Origin: Cupriavidus necator
Lineage (GTDB): Bacteria > Pseudomonadota > Gammaproteobacteria > Burkholderiales > Burkholderiaceae
Length of the DNA stretch: 64,000 bases
Reading direction: 5' to 3'
Assembly: GCF_013141915.1 (NCBI RefSeq)
Contig: NZ_SROX01000001.1
Coordinates: 868,001-932,000, forward strand
Notes under the pieces: generated by a model
Database searches by the model: none
What the model saw: the letters and a program-made list of their open reading frames with translations, nothing else
What the model was told of the DNA's origin: nothing
Program-made: the position numbers and the translations under genes
Part shown: positions 27,625 through 36,149 of the stretch, in pieces
Position numbering within the stretch: the stretch's first letter is position 1
Layout of the letters: each line of letters starts with the position of its first letter

Positions 27625-28029
27625 GGTGGGGTCCGCGTCTCCGGAGGGTCATCTGGCGCAGTACGGGCGGCACGGCGCAGTGAATTACGTATTGTGCAAT
27701 GAATTTACCATATCGTAATCAGCAACGCGGGACGTGTCAAACCGAGGCGGCGAGCGCCGACGAGCAGTGCTCTTGCCGTTGTAGGCAACAAATCAGGAAA
27801 TTGGCAGAAAGCCGCACGCGCCCGAGGCGCGACTGGCGCAGGGCGGAGCGGCCTGCGAGCGCCGGATCAGGCAGTCAGCCAGCGGCGTCACGGGCGAAAG
27901 CCGAAAACGGCTCTGCGGACGAAAGCGGCTCGGCGCGCGCCAGCAGGCACGCGCCGTTGCAGAGGGTGGCCTGGAGGCCAGCCACCGGACCGGCCCGCAT
28001 CAGCTTGCGGGCGTCCGGCAGAAGGCGGC
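27625..28029. other. Intergenic region upstream of hmgA
   Basis: The first 100 bp hold the hmgA leader and a candidate operator (27684-27719). The remainder (27720-28029) is GC-rich with no supported gene; open frames there have no ribosome site or recognisable protein. Confidence 0.6.
27684..27719. promoter_or_regulatory. Candidate operator of the hmgA-fahA operon
   Basis: ATTACG (27684-27689) and CGTAAT (27714-27719) form an inverted repeat whose arms are extended by TAT/ATA, and an inner ATTGTGCAAT (27691-27700) is a second dyad. The AT-rich block lies 60-95 bp upstream of the hmgA start, where a repressor or activator site is expected. The regulator is not adjacent. Confidence 0.5.
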
Positions 28030-28416
28030 TCAGACGGGCTTGTGGCCCTCGCCGGTGCCCGGGCCGAAACCGCCGCCCCCTTGCGCCGGGGCCGCGGCCG
28101 GTGCCGGCGCACTGCCGGCCGGCTGGCCGGCCATCGAGGCAGCCGTCACGCCGCCATTGCGGCTGGCGATGAAAGCGTTGACGTCGGCGGCAAGGTGCTG
28201 CGGGGCCAGCACGACTTCCAGGCCCAGCGCCTCGCAGGCCGCCAGGAAGGTCGACATGCGGGGATCGGCCTGCCCGGATTCTGCCCGGAGGTAGGCTTCC
28301 CGTGAAATACCCGCCTTGCGGGCAACGTCCTCCTGCTTGAGCTTGCGCGCGCGGCGCAGCGCCCGCAATTGCCGGAACGGTTCGCTAGCGCCTCTTGGCA
28401 CGGCTGTACTGTTCAT
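28030..28416 (-). CDS. XRE-family helix-turn-helix regulator
   Basis: Protein of 128 residues. The N-terminal two-thirds is a Cro/CI-type HTH (RQLRALRRARKLKQEDVARKAG then ISREAYLRAESGQADP), and MSTFLAACEALGLEVVLAP completes the domain. The last about 40 residues are rich in Ala, Gly and Pro and probably disordered. No partner toxin or phage gene adjoins. Targets are unknown; regulation of hmgA cannot be excluded. Confidence 0.8.
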   Translation of the reverse strand: MNSTAVPRGASEPFRQLRALRRARKLKQEDVARKAGISREAYLRAESGQADPRMSTFLAACEALGLEVVLAPQHLAADVNAFIASRNGGVTAASMAGQPAGSAPAPAAAPAQGGGGFGPGTGEGHKPV

Positions 28417-28720
28417 GTCGGTCTCCAGTCACCAATTAAAAAAAGTGCGCGGACGTGCATTCGAGTATAGAGCACGCAAAGCGTTCCGTATGTAACCGCC
28501 GAAACACTTTGTGCAGATTTCTTGCTTGCCCGTCATCTTGCGCCGGCATCCGCCGGAAGTGGCCTATCCAGGCGTCGGAAAGTGCCCAACGCCTTCGCGC
28601 TGCCTTGACAGTAACGGGGCCCCACAGTTTGCGTTGACGTCACATGCATTAGCTGTATGACGTTATGGCCTCGCGAGCACAACGACGCAAGTCGGGGCAA
28701 CTACCATGCATCCGGTTTCG
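28417..28720. other. Intergenic region between the XRE and TetR genes
   Basis: No gene is supported. It must hold the promoter of the minus-strand XRE gene; a TATACT hexamer can be read near 28465 on that strand, with no good -35. Nothing else recognisable was seen. Confidence 0.5.
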
Positions 28721-28749
28721 TTGACAAACCGACCGGTCGTGCTATTCTT
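28721..28749 (+). promoter_or_regulatory. tetR promoter with overlapping TetR operator
   Basis: TTGACA (28721-28726) and TATTCT (28743-28748) with a 16-bp spacer make a sigma70-type promoter. Its spacer contains ACCGACCGGTCGT (28728-28740), a dyad typical of TetR-family operators, so the repressor would block RNA polymerase. The predicted start site falls within a base or two of the ATG at 28756. Confidence 0.75.
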
Positions 28750-28755
28750 CGCTGC

Positions 28756-29370
28756 ATGCAGAAAGGACACCTCACCCGCAAGGCCATCATCGAGCAGGCG
28801 CTCGACGCCGCCGCCAAGGTTGGCTTCGAGCAGTTGTCGCTGGCCACGCTGGCGGCCGACACCAATATGTCCAAGAGCGGGCTGTATGCACACTTCAAGT
28901 CCAAGGAGATGCTGCAGCAGGCGGTGCTGGACCTGGCGGTAGAGCGCTTCGGCGAGATCGTGATCCGGCCGGCGATGCGCCAGTCGCGCGGCATGCCGCG
29001 ATTGCAGGCCCTGTTCGAAGGCTACCTGGAATGGCTGGGCGGCACGGTGACGCAGGGACGGTGCCTGTTTACGGCGCTGGGGCAGGAATACCGCGACCGG
29101 CCGGGCTCGATCCGCGACCTGGTGGTGCAGTCGTTGAAGGACTGGCACAGCACCATCGCGCGCGTTGTCGGGGACGCCATCGAAGAAGGCCAGTTCGGGC
29201 CGCACGTCGATCCGCGCCAGTTCGCCTTCGAGCTTTCGGGCATTGGCATGGCCTTCCAGCAGTCATTCAAGTTGCTGGGGCGGCAGGATGCGGAAACCAT
29301 GGCACGGCACGCCTTTACGGCATTGGTCGAGCGCGCCGCGGCAGGCGCGGCCCATCCCGCCAGGACATGA
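28756..29370 (+). CDS. TetR/AcrR-family transcriptional repressor
   Basis: Regulator of 204 residues. The HTH covers residues about 5-50 (TRKAIIEQALDAAAKVGFEQ, then NMSKSGLYAHFKSKEMLQQA). The C-terminal ligand domain resembles the TetR_C_16/YsiA type with GMPRLQALFEGYLEWLGGTV. The start at 28756 puts the HTH at the very N-terminus. An operator overlaps its own promoter and a near-identical site precedes the next gene, so it very probably represses both. The ligand is unknown. Confidence 0.9.
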   Translation: MQKGHLTRKAIIEQALDAAAKVGFEQLSLATLAADTNMSKSGLYAHFKSKEMLQQAVLDLAVERFGEIVIRPAMRQSRGMPRLQALFEGYLEWLGGTVTQGRCLFTALGQEYRDRPGSIRDLVVQSLKDWHSTIARVVGDAIEEGQFGPHVDPRQFAFELSGIGMAFQQSFKLLGRQDAETMARHAFTALVERAAAGAAHPART

Positions 29371-29401
29371 TATCGGCGCCGGCGCTACCGCGCCGGCGGG
29401 C

Positions 29402-29428
29402 AGCAAACCGCTCCGGCGGGCTTTTTTT
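29402..29428 (+). terminator. Possible rho-independent terminator after tetR
   Basis: AGC-AAA-CCGC-TCCG-GCGG-GCT followed by seven T. The stem is short and bulged, so it is weaker than a typical terminator, but position and T-run fit. Confidence 0.45.
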
Positions 29429-29442
29429 GCACGCAGAAAAGC

Positions 29443-29455
29443 ACGACTGGTCGGT
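29443..29455. promoter_or_regulatory. Second TetR operator, upstream of the hydrolase gene
   Basis: ACGACTGGTCGGT is the reverse complement of the tetR operator ACCGACCGGTCGT with one mismatch. It lies about 90 bp before the hydrolase start and places the hydrolase-DUF2917 pair under the same repressor. Confidence 0.7.
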
Positions 29456-29535
29456 CTTTTAAAAGCGCGAGACGCCTCCGGCCAGCCCGGTTCCGATGAC
29501 GCCGCGCAATCCAGAATCCAATGGAGGTGCAGGTC

Positions 29536-30555
29536 GTGACGCAAGCAGTCTCTTCTCCTTCTCCGGTTTCCCGGTCGCCCGCACTTGCGGCCGCGGCAGT
29601 GCGTACCACCGATGCGTCGCCCCCCGCCAGCCGCGGCGGTACCTTCGAGCGCGCACTGATGGGCTTGCAGCGCATGCGCTGGCAAGCCAGCAGCGTGCTG
29701 ATGCCTGCGGCAACGGCACGCAAGCTCGAGCACATCTGGTTCCGCCCGCCGCGGGGGGTGGCCACTTCCGCGGCACGCCACGCGCTGGACCGCGCACGCG
29801 CCGACTGGGCCCTGGTTACAGGCCATGGCCCCAGCCGGCGCGTGCGGGTCTACCGCTGGGGCAGTGCCGGGCCGGTGGTACTGCTCGCGCATGGATGGGG
29901 CGGCCATGCCGGCCAGTGGCATGCGGTGATCGACGGCCTGCTGGCAGCGGGCATGCGGGTGGTGGCCTTCGATGCGCTCTCGCATGGTGCGTCCGATGCG
30001 GGCGCGCGCGGCGCCGCGCAAACTTCCGTGCTGGAGATGTCGCGCTCGCTGCTGGCGACGGCGTGGCATGCTGGCCCGGTTCATGCCGTGGTGGCGCATT
30101 CGCTTGGCGGTGCGGCTGCCGCGCTGGCATTGCGCGAAGGCCTGCCGGCACGCGCCGCGATACTGGTTGGCGCGCCCGCCGACATGCACGCGGCGTGCGC
30201 GGCGCTGGCGTGGCAACTAGGCGCGTCACCGGCCGTGCTCGGACGCATGCAACGCCGCAGCGAGCGCTGGCTGGGCACGCCATGGTCGGCCTTCAATGTG
30301 CCGGACCTGGGCCGCACCCGCCCGGTGCCGCCGACGCTCGTCATCCATGACCGCGACGACAAGGAAGTGCGCTGGGAAGACGGCGCGGCGATCGCCGGCG
30401 CCTGGCCGGGCGCGCGGCTGGAGACCACCACGGGCCTGGGCCATCGCCGCATCCTGCGCGATCCCGCCGTGATCCAGCGCATCGCCGGATTCATCCGGCC
30501 GCCCTCCGAGCCGCGCCAGAGACCCGTACCGGCCGGCCTGGCGGCCATGGCCTGA
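29536..30555 (+). CDS. Alpha/beta hydrolase
   Basis: Enzyme of 339 residues. The oxyanion region is HGWGGHAGQWH, the nucleophile elbow AHSLGGAAAA (Ser), the acid is probably in DRDDKEVRW and the base His in GLGHRRIL. No lid or substrate signature was recognised. A GTG start at 29536 is chosen because GGAGG (29523-29527) lies 8 nt before it; an ATG at 29521 has no ribosome site and would make GGAGG part of the coding sequence. Controlled by the TetR protein through the site at 29443. An esterase or lipase-like function is likely. Confidence 0.85.
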   Translation: MTQAVSSPSPVSRSPALAAAAVRTTDASPPASRGGTFERALMGLQRMRWQASSVLMPAATARKLEHIWFRPPRGVATSAARHALDRARADWALVTGHGPSRRVRVYRWGSAGPVVLLAHGWGGHAGQWHAVIDGLLAAGMRVVAFDALSHGASDAGARGAAQTSVLEMSRSLLATAWHAGPVHAVVAHSLGGAAAALALREGLPARAAILVGAPADMHAACAALAWQLGASPAVLGRMQRRSERWLGTPWSAFNVPDLGRTRPVPPTLVIHDRDDKEVRWEDGAAIAGAWPGARLETTTGLGHRRILRDPAVIQRIAGFIRPPSEPRQRPVPAGLAAMA

Positions 30556-30569
30556 GCCAGGAGACCGCC

Positions 30570-30896
30570 ATGTATCTGGTAAGCAACGATATGACCGCCA
30601 CCCTGCCCGCCCGCAGTTCGTTGCGGCTCGTGGCCGGGACTGGCGAGCAGGTTGCGGTGCGCTGCACCGAAGGCGAACTCTGGCTGATCCGCGATGGCGA
30701 TCCCAAGGACACGGCGCTGACGCCGAGCGAGTGCTTCACGTTGGCCGATACCGGCTACATCGAGCTGTATGCGATCACCGCCGCCTTCCTGCATGTCACG
30801 CGCTGCAAGCCCGCGTGCGCTGCGCATGGCGCCTGGCGGCAGCGGCTATGGCGCTGGCTGGGCGCACGCAGCCACGGCTATGGCGGCGCAGGCTGA
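30570..30896 (+). CDS. DUF2917 protein
   Basis: Protein of 108 residues with the small beta-rich DUF2917 pattern (TLPARSSLRLVAGTG, VRCTEGELWLIRDGDPKDTAL) and a basic, Trp-rich C-terminus. AGGAGA lies about 5 nt before the ATG, 14 bp after the hydrolase stop, so they share a transcript. Function unknown. Confidence 0.75.
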   Translation: MYLVSNDMTATLPARSSLRLVAGTGEQVAVRCTEGELWLIRDGDPKDTALTPSECFTLADTGYIELYAITAAFLHVTRCKPACAAHGAWRQRLWRWLGARSHGYGGAG

Positions 30897-31050
30897 TAGG
30901 CGCAGGCCGTTGCGGTCGCCGCCCTCCGAAGACCCCACCCTGCAAGCTGGCCGCCCACTGCGCAGGCGAACGGGGAGGTTTCATGGCGGTTAATTGCACA
31001 ATCGAGGTGTTTAAGCCGTGCCTACCGGACGCGCCAGCGCCGACGCGGCC

Positions 31051-32694
31051 TCAGGCGGATTCACCCACCAGCATCTCGCGCAGCCGGAATTTCTGCACCT
31101 TGCCGGCGGGCGTTGACGGCAGCGCCTGCCGCACCACCAGCCTCTCAGGGATGTACTGCAGCGCCATCTTCTGCTGCCTGAGCCAGTCCACCATGCCGTC
31201 CATGTCGAATGCGTGCCCCGGCCTGGGCACGACAAAGGCGCACGCGCGTTCGCCCGGCCGCGCATCCGGATAGGCCACGATCGCCACCTGCGCCACCGCG
31301 GGGTGCCGATACAGCAGGGTCTCAACCTCCAGCACGGGTATGTTCTCGCCGCCGCGGATGATCACATCCTTGCTGCGGCCGGCGATGCGCAAATACCCCC
31401 TTGCATCGCACCGCGCCAGGTCACCGGTGTCGAACCAGCCGGCGGCATCGGTGCCGTTCAGATGCGGGCGCTTCAGGTAGCCGCCGAAATTGGAACAGGC
31501 GCGCACCAGCAGCCGGCCGGTCACGCCCACCGGCACGTCTTCATCGGCACCGTCGACGATGCGGATTTCAACCCCGGGCAGCGGGCAACCGTCGGTGGTC
31601 GACGCGCGTTCGTCGCCGTCCTCCGGCAGCGTCGTGGTGACGGCGCCGTTCTCGGTCATGCCCCACGCCGATACGATCTTCGCGCCCAGCGCCTGCCGTG
31701 CCTGCTCGACCAGCGCACCCGGAATCGGCGCGCCAGCGCACAGAAAGATGCGCAGGCTGGGCACCAGTGCGCCGGACTCCGTCACTACGCGCGCCAGGTC
31801 GGTGAGGAAAGGCGTGGAACCCATGGTAAAGGTCACGCCCTCGTCGCGGATCAGCGCCGCGGCGCGCGCGGGGTCCCAGATATCCTGCAGCACCGCATGC
31901 GCCCCGAGCACCACCGGCATCAGCAAGCCATACATGAAGCCGGTCTGGTGCGCCATCGGCGAAGCCATTAGCACCACGTCGTCGCCGCCGAGATGCAGCC
32001 GGCCGGCATAGGCGACGATATTGGAGAACAGCGTGTTGGCGGTATGCATCACGCCCTTGGGCTCGCCGGTAGTGCCGGAGGTGTAGATCAGCTGCGTGAC
32101 ATCATCCGGCCCCGGTCGGCTGCGCAGCAGGATGGTGGCGGCGTCGGGCGCCTCTTCCCAGCGTGGCCCGCTCAGCAGCGCCTCGAAGCTGTCGTCGCCA
32201 TCGCCATCCGCCACGACGATGTGCCGCAGCGCGGGCAACGCATCGCGCAAACCCCGCAGCATCCGCGCATGGCCGAAACCGCGGAACACCTCGGGCGCCA
32301 CCACCACCTTGCTTTGCGCGTGCGCCAGCATGAACGACAGCTCGCGCTCGCGAAAGATCGGCATCACCGGGTTGAACACCGCGCCCAGTCGCGCGCAGGC
32401 CAGATACAGCACGCTCAGGTGCCAGCCGTTGGGCAGCTGGCATGAGACCACGTCGCCGGCAACGATGCCGAGGCGGGCAAGGCCCACCGCCACGCGATCG
32501 GCCATGCGCGCGAGCTGCTGCCAGGAGAAGCGCGTTACGTGTTGACGGTCGAGGCTGAGCGCGGTCAGCGCGGGCGCGTCGGGGCGGTTGCGCACGCACG
32601 CGGCAAGATAATCATTGATGGTACGGTCATGCCAGTGCCCGGCGGCAATGCTGGCAGCACGGCGCGGCGCGATCAGTACGGCGTCGAAATCCAT
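31051..32694 (-). CDS. aliA: Cyclohexanecarboxylate-CoA ligase
   Basis: Adenylate-forming ligase of 547 residues that would activate cyclohexanecarboxylate to its CoA ester. The P-loop is QLIYTSGTTGEPKGVMHT, followed by GMTENGAVTTTLP, the hinge-region GWFDTGDLARCDARGYL and the catalytic Lys in STPAGKVQKFRL. The substrate is inferred from the neighbours aliB, badI and badH, whose order matches the badHI-ali operon of Rhodopseudomonas palustris. Without that context it would read only as an acyl-CoA ligase. Confidence 0.85.
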   Translation of the reverse strand: MDFDAVLIAPRRAASIAAGHWHDRTINDYLAACVRNRPDAPALTALSLDRQHVTRFSWQQLARMADRVAVGLARLGIVAGDVVSCQLPNGWHLSVLYLACARLGAVFNPVMPIFRERELSFMLAHAQSKVVVAPEVFRGFGHARMLRGLRDALPALRHIVVADGDGDDSFEALLSGPRWEEAPDAATILLRSRPGPDDVTQLIYTSGTTGEPKGVMHTANTLFSNIVAYAGRLHLGGDDVVLMASPMAHQTGFMYGLLMPVVLGAHAVLQDIWDPARAAALIRDEGVTFTMGSTPFLTDLARVVTESGALVPSLRIFLCAGAPIPGALVEQARQALGAKIVSAWGMTENGAVTTTLPEDGDERASTTDGCPLPGVEIRIVDGADEDVPVGVTGRLLVRACSNFGGYLKRPHLNGTDAAGWFDTGDLARCDARGYLRIAGRSKDVIIRGGENIPVLEVETLLYRHPAVAQVAIVAYPDARPGERACAFVVPRPGHAFDMDGMVDWLRQQKMALQYIPERLVVRQALPSTPAGKVQKFRLREMLVGESA

Positions 32695-32744
32695 GGCGGT
32701 CCCCTCGTTGTTGTGTGCTGCCAGCCGTTGCGGCGGAGCGCGCG

Positions 32745-33896
32745 TCAGGCCGGTACCGCCTCGCGCCCCGCGCGCGCGCGCGCAATGATGGTCTTCATGA
32801 TCTGCGCGGTGCCGTCGCCGATCTGGAAACCCAGCACGTCGCGCAGGCGCTGCTCCATCACGCCGCGGTCGTAGCCGCCGTGGCCGAACGACAGCAGGCA
32901 CTGGTGCACCACGTCATACGCCAGCCTGGGCGCCCACCACTTGCACATCGCGGCTTCGGCGGTATGCGGCAGGCCGCGGTCCTTCAGCCACAGCGTCTGC
33001 AAACACAGCAGGCGCGCCCCCTGCACCTGGGTCTCGAAGTCGGCCAGCGGATGCGACACGCCCTGGAACGCTGACAGCGGCTTGCCGAAGGCCTGGCGCT
33101 CGGCCACGTAGCGCCAGGTCTCGTCCAGCGCCACCTGCGCCACCGCCAGCACCTGCAGGCCGATCAGCGCGCGCGAGAAATCGAAGCCCTGCATCACCTG
33201 CACGAAGCCCTCGCCTTCCTTGCCGAGCAGATGGCTTGCCGGCACGCGCACGTTCTCGAAGAAGATCGAGCCGCGCCCGATGGCGCGCTGGCCATGGCAG
33301 TCGAAGCGGTTGCGCGTGATGCCCGGCAGGTCCATCGGCACCAGCATCGCCGAGACGCCGCGCGCCCCCGCCTCGACGGCGCCGCTGCGCGCGAACACCA
33401 CCGCGGCATCGGCCTGGTCGGCGGCGGAGATCGAAGTCTTCTCGCCATTGAGCACGTAGTCGTCGCCATCGCGCTCCATGCGCAGGCGCAGGCTGGCCGC
33501 GTCCGAGCCACCGCGCGGCTCGGTCAGCGCGATCGCCAGCAGCGCTTCGCCGCGCGCAAGGCGCTGCAGCCACGGGCGGGCGATCTCCGGCCGGGCATGG
33601 TGTGCCAGGATCTGCCCATTTAGCGAAGCGAGCAGGTTGATATACGAAAGGCTCAGGTCGGCGCGCGCCACCGCTTCGTGGATCACGCCGGCCGCCAGCG
33701 AGCCCATGCCCTGCCCGCCATACTGCTCCGGCAACTCGGGCGCGATAAAGCCCATTTCGCCCATCTCGCGCATCAGCGCGCGGTCTAGCACGCGGGTACG
33801 GTCGCGCTCCAGGTAGGCGGGCGCGACGCGGGCGTCGGCAAAGCGGCGGGCATGTTCGGCCAACGCCGACAGGTCTTCGTCAAGGTAGGGATTCAT
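32745..33896 (-). CDS. aliB: Cyclohexanecarboxyl-CoA dehydrogenase
   Basis: FAD-dependent acyl-CoA dehydrogenase of 383 residues, expected to form cyclohex-1-ene-1-carboxyl-CoA. Family signatures include LPEQYGGQGMGSLAAGVI, ALTEPRGGSDAASLRLR and, near the C-terminus, FGHGGYDRGVMEQRLRDV with the QIGDGTAQIMK loop. It lies between badI and aliA with short gaps (12 and 50 bp), so the four genes form one operon. Confidence 0.88.
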   Translation of the reverse strand: MNPYLDEDLSALAEHARRFADARVAPAYLERDRTRVLDRALMREMGEMGFIAPELPEQYGGQGMGSLAAGVIHEAVARADLSLSYINLLASLNGQILAHHARPEIARPWLQRLARGEALLAIALTEPRGGSDAASLRLRMERDGDDYVLNGEKTSISAADQADAAVVFARSGAVEAGARGVSAMLVPMDLPGITRNRFDCHGQRAIGRGSIFFENVRVPASHLLGKEGEGFVQVMQGFDFSRALIGLQVLAVAQVALDETWRYVAERQAFGKPLSAFQGVSHPLADFETQVQGARLLCLQTLWLKDRGLPHTAEAAMCKWWAPRLAYDVVHQCLLSFGHGGYDRGVMEQRLRDVLGFQIGDGTAQIMKTIIARARAGREAVPA

Positions 33897-33908
33897 GGCC
33901 GCCTCCGC

Positions 33909-34691
33909 TCACTTCGCGTACTTGCGGAAATCCGGCTTGCGCTTTTCCTGGAAGGCGCGCACGCCCTCGCGCGACTCCTCGGTGTCGTAGTAGAGCTTGA
34001 GCGCGTACATGCCCATGCCGGCGATGCCGCCCTGATGCGCGGTGTCCATGTTGAACGAGCGCTTGGCGATGGCGATGGCGGTCGGGCTCTTCTCCAGGAT
34101 CTCGTCGCACCACTTCTGCACTTCGGCGTCGAGCTGCTCGTGCGGCACCACGGCATTGACCAGCCCCATCGCCAAGGCCTCGGCGGCGGGATAGCGGCGG
34201 CACAGGTACCAGATCTCGCGCGCCTTCTTCTCGCCAACCACGCGCGCGAGGAAGGCGGTGCCATAGCCTGGGTCGACCGAGCCGACCCGCGGCCCGACCT
34301 GCCCGAACACGGCCTTCTCCGAAGCGATGGTGAAATCGCAGATCGTGCACAGCACGTTGCCGCCGCCGATGGCATAGCCCTGCACGCGCGCGATCACCGG
34401 CTTGGGCACATCGCGGATGGCGTTATGCAGCTCTTCCATCGGCAGGCCAATGGTGCCGCGGCCGTCGTACTGGCCTTCGTGCGCGGACTGGTCGCCGCCG
34501 GTGCAGAAGGCCTTGTCGCCGGCGCCGGCCAGCACGATGGCGCCGATCTCGCGGTCGTAGCCGGCGCGGTTGATGGCGTGGATCAGTTCGTCGCAGGTGC
34601 GGCCGCGGAAGGCGTTCATCTTTTCCGGGCGGTTGATGATGATCCAGGCCGCGCCGTTGCGCACTTCATAGCGGATGTCTTCGTATTGCAT
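33909..34691 (-). CDS. badI: 2-ketocyclohexanecarboxyl-CoA hydrolase
   Basis: Crotonase-fold enzyme of 260 residues that opens the ring of 2-ketocyclohexanecarboxyl-CoA to pimelyl-CoA. It is close to MenB-type proteins: MQYEDIRYEVRNGAAWIIIN, GDQSAHEGQYDGRGTIGLP and YAIGGGNVLCTICDFTIAS, VGSVDPGYGTAFLARVVG. These are hallmark stretches of BadI. It follows badH by 30 bp. Confidence 0.93.
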   Translation of the reverse strand: MQYEDIRYEVRNGAAWIIINRPEKMNAFRGRTCDELIHAINRAGYDREIGAIVLAGAGDKAFCTGGDQSAHEGQYDGRGTIGLPMEELHNAIRDVPKPVIARVQGYAIGGGNVLCTICDFTIASEKAVFGQVGPRVGSVDPGYGTAFLARVVGEKKAREIWYLCRRYPAAEALAMGLVNAVVPHEQLDAEVQKWCDEILEKSPTAIAIAKRSFNMDTAHQGGIAGMGMYALKLYYDTEESREGVRAFQEKRKPDFRKYAK

Positions 34692-34721
34692 GGTCGTCTC
34701 CGAGGTGTGATTGGCTTGCGC

Positions 34722-35489
34722 TCAGCCGTGCATGGTCAGTCCGCCCGACACGCTCAGCACTTGTCCGGTGATGAACGCCGCATCGTCGCCGGCGAAGAAC
34801 AGCACCGCGCCGGGCAGGTCATCGGGCTGGCCGATGCGGCCCAGCGGGATCGAGCGGGTGAAGGCTTCGACCAGCTTGTCGGGGTTGCCCGCGCCCTGCT
34901 TGTAGTCCTCGAACAGCGCGGTCTCGGTCGGCCCCGGGCACACCACGTTCACGGTGATGCCGTGGCGCGCATGCTCGCGTGCAATGGTCTTGGAGAACGA
35001 CACCAGTCCGCCCTTGCACGCGGCGTACACCGCTTCGCCGGAAGAACCCACGCGTGCGGCGTCGGAGGCAATATTGACGATGCGCCCGCGCTTGCGGCTG
35101 ACCATGCCGGGCAGCACCGCGTGATGCATATGCAGCGCGCCGGTCAGGTTGATGGCGATAAGCCGCTCCCACTGCGCCGGCTCGGTCTTGACGAACGGAC
35201 GGAACACGTCCCAGCCTGCGTTGTTGACCAGCACGTCGATCGGGCCCAGCTGCTGCTCTACCGCTGCCACCGCCGCGTCGACGCTGGCGCGATCGGTAAT
35301 GTCGCAGCGCACGGACAGGGCGCGGCCGCCGCCATCGCGGATCCGCGCCGCCACGCGTTCGCCCGCCTCCGGGTTCAGGTCGAGCACGCCCACCGCCGCA
35401 CCGGCGCGCGCAAAGCGCAAACAGGTTGCGCCGCCGATACCGCCACCACCGCCGGTCACAATGACCGTCTTGCCTTCGAGTCCTTGCAC
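34722..35489 (-). CDS. badH: 2-hydroxycyclohexanecarboxyl-CoA dehydrogenase
   Basis: Short-chain dehydrogenase of 255 residues with TGGGGGIGGATCLRFA at the N-terminus, NNAG, and the catalytic Ser and YAACK (Y-x3-K). It oxidises the 2-hydroxy ester to the 2-keto ester. The product and gene order point to BadH rather than a generic SDR. It is the first gene of the operon, divergent from the MarR gene 138 bp away. Confidence 0.9.
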   Translation of the reverse strand: MQGLEGKTVIVTGGGGGIGGATCLRFARAGAAVGVLDLNPEAGERVAARIRDGGGRALSVRCDITDRASVDAAVAAVEQQLGPIDVLVNNAGWDVFRPFVKTEPAQWERLIAINLTGALHMHHAVLPGMVSRKRGRIVNIASDAARVGSSGEAVYAACKGGLVSFSKTIAREHARHGITVNVVCPGPTETALFEDYKQGAGNPDKLVEAFTRSIPLGRIGQPDDLPGAVLFFAGDDAAFITGQVLSVSGGLTMHG

Positions 35490-35554
35490 AGCCGTTCTCC
35501 TTCGAGGGTTCCAGTGCTATCGTGCCGGCGAAGCAGCCGCCACACGTGCCGTCA

Positions 35555-35578
35555 TATACGTAAATATGTTGACGTATA
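35555..35578. promoter_or_regulatory. Operator/promoter region between badH and badR
   Basis: TATACGT (35555-35561) and ACGTATA (35572-35578) form a perfect 7-bp inverted repeat with a 10-bp AT-rich spacer, and TATAAT (35575-35580) can serve as the -10 of the MarR gene. MarR-family repressors bind such dyads over divergent promoters, and R. palustris BadR acts in this position. Confidence 0.65.
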
Positions 35579-35627
35579 ATAGGTTCGACCGGTGCCGTGC
35601 GCAAGGCCTCAATCTTTGGAAACGACC

Positions 35628-36149
35628 ATGGTTAACCCCGAGCAGGGAGGCGATCTCCCCACGAATGCCCGCATGGAACTGGCCAATCGGCTGTTCTTCC
35701 GCCTGTACCAATGCGCAAATATGTTGCATAAAACCGGCTCGCGCGCCGTCGAAGCGGAAGGCCTGACCACGCAGCAATGGGCCGTGCTGGGCGCGCTGTC
35801 ACGCCCCGAAGCCGCCGCCGGCATCAGCGTCGGCGACCTCGCCCGCTATCTGATGGTGAGCCGCCAGAACCTGTCCGGGCTGGTCAGCCGGATGGAACGG
35901 GACGGTCACCTGACGCTGGCGCCCGACGGGCGCGACCGCCGCTCGCGGCTGGTGCGGATGAGCGAGACCGGACGCGAGGTCTGGCTGCACCAGGCGCAGC
36001 CGAAGATCCGGCAGTACTACGAGCAGGCGCTGGACGGGTTCTCGACCAACGACCTGACGCACACGCTGCATTACCTGCTGAAACTGCTGGACAACATGCG
36101 CGCGCTCGATACGCCGGACGGCGGCGACAGCGGCCCGGCACAGGACTGA
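35628..36149 (+). CDS. badR: MarR-family regulator of cyclohexanecarboxylate degradation
   Basis: Regulator of 173 residues with a winged HTH: LTTQQWAVLGALSRPEAA, VGDLARYLMVSRQNLSGLV and the wing RMERDGHLTLAPDGRDRRSRLV. Divergent from badH-badI-aliB-aliA across the inverted repeat at 35555-35578. By analogy with BadR of R. palustris it should repress the operon until an intermediate CoA ester appears. The symbol is by context. Confidence 0.8.
   Translation: MVNPEQGGDLPTNARMELANRLFFRLYQCANMLHKTGSRAVEAEGLTTQQWAVLGALSRPEAAAGISVGDLARYLMVSRQNLSGLVSRMERDGHLTLAPDGRDRRSRLVRMSETGREVWLHQAQPKIRQYYEQALDGFSTNDLTHTLHYLLKLLDNMRALDTPDGGDSGPAQD

Noticed and set aside
27699-28172. Open frame in the gap after hmgA
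   Set aside because: Ser/Arg-rich, no ribosome site, overlaps the XRE gene; not supported as a gene.
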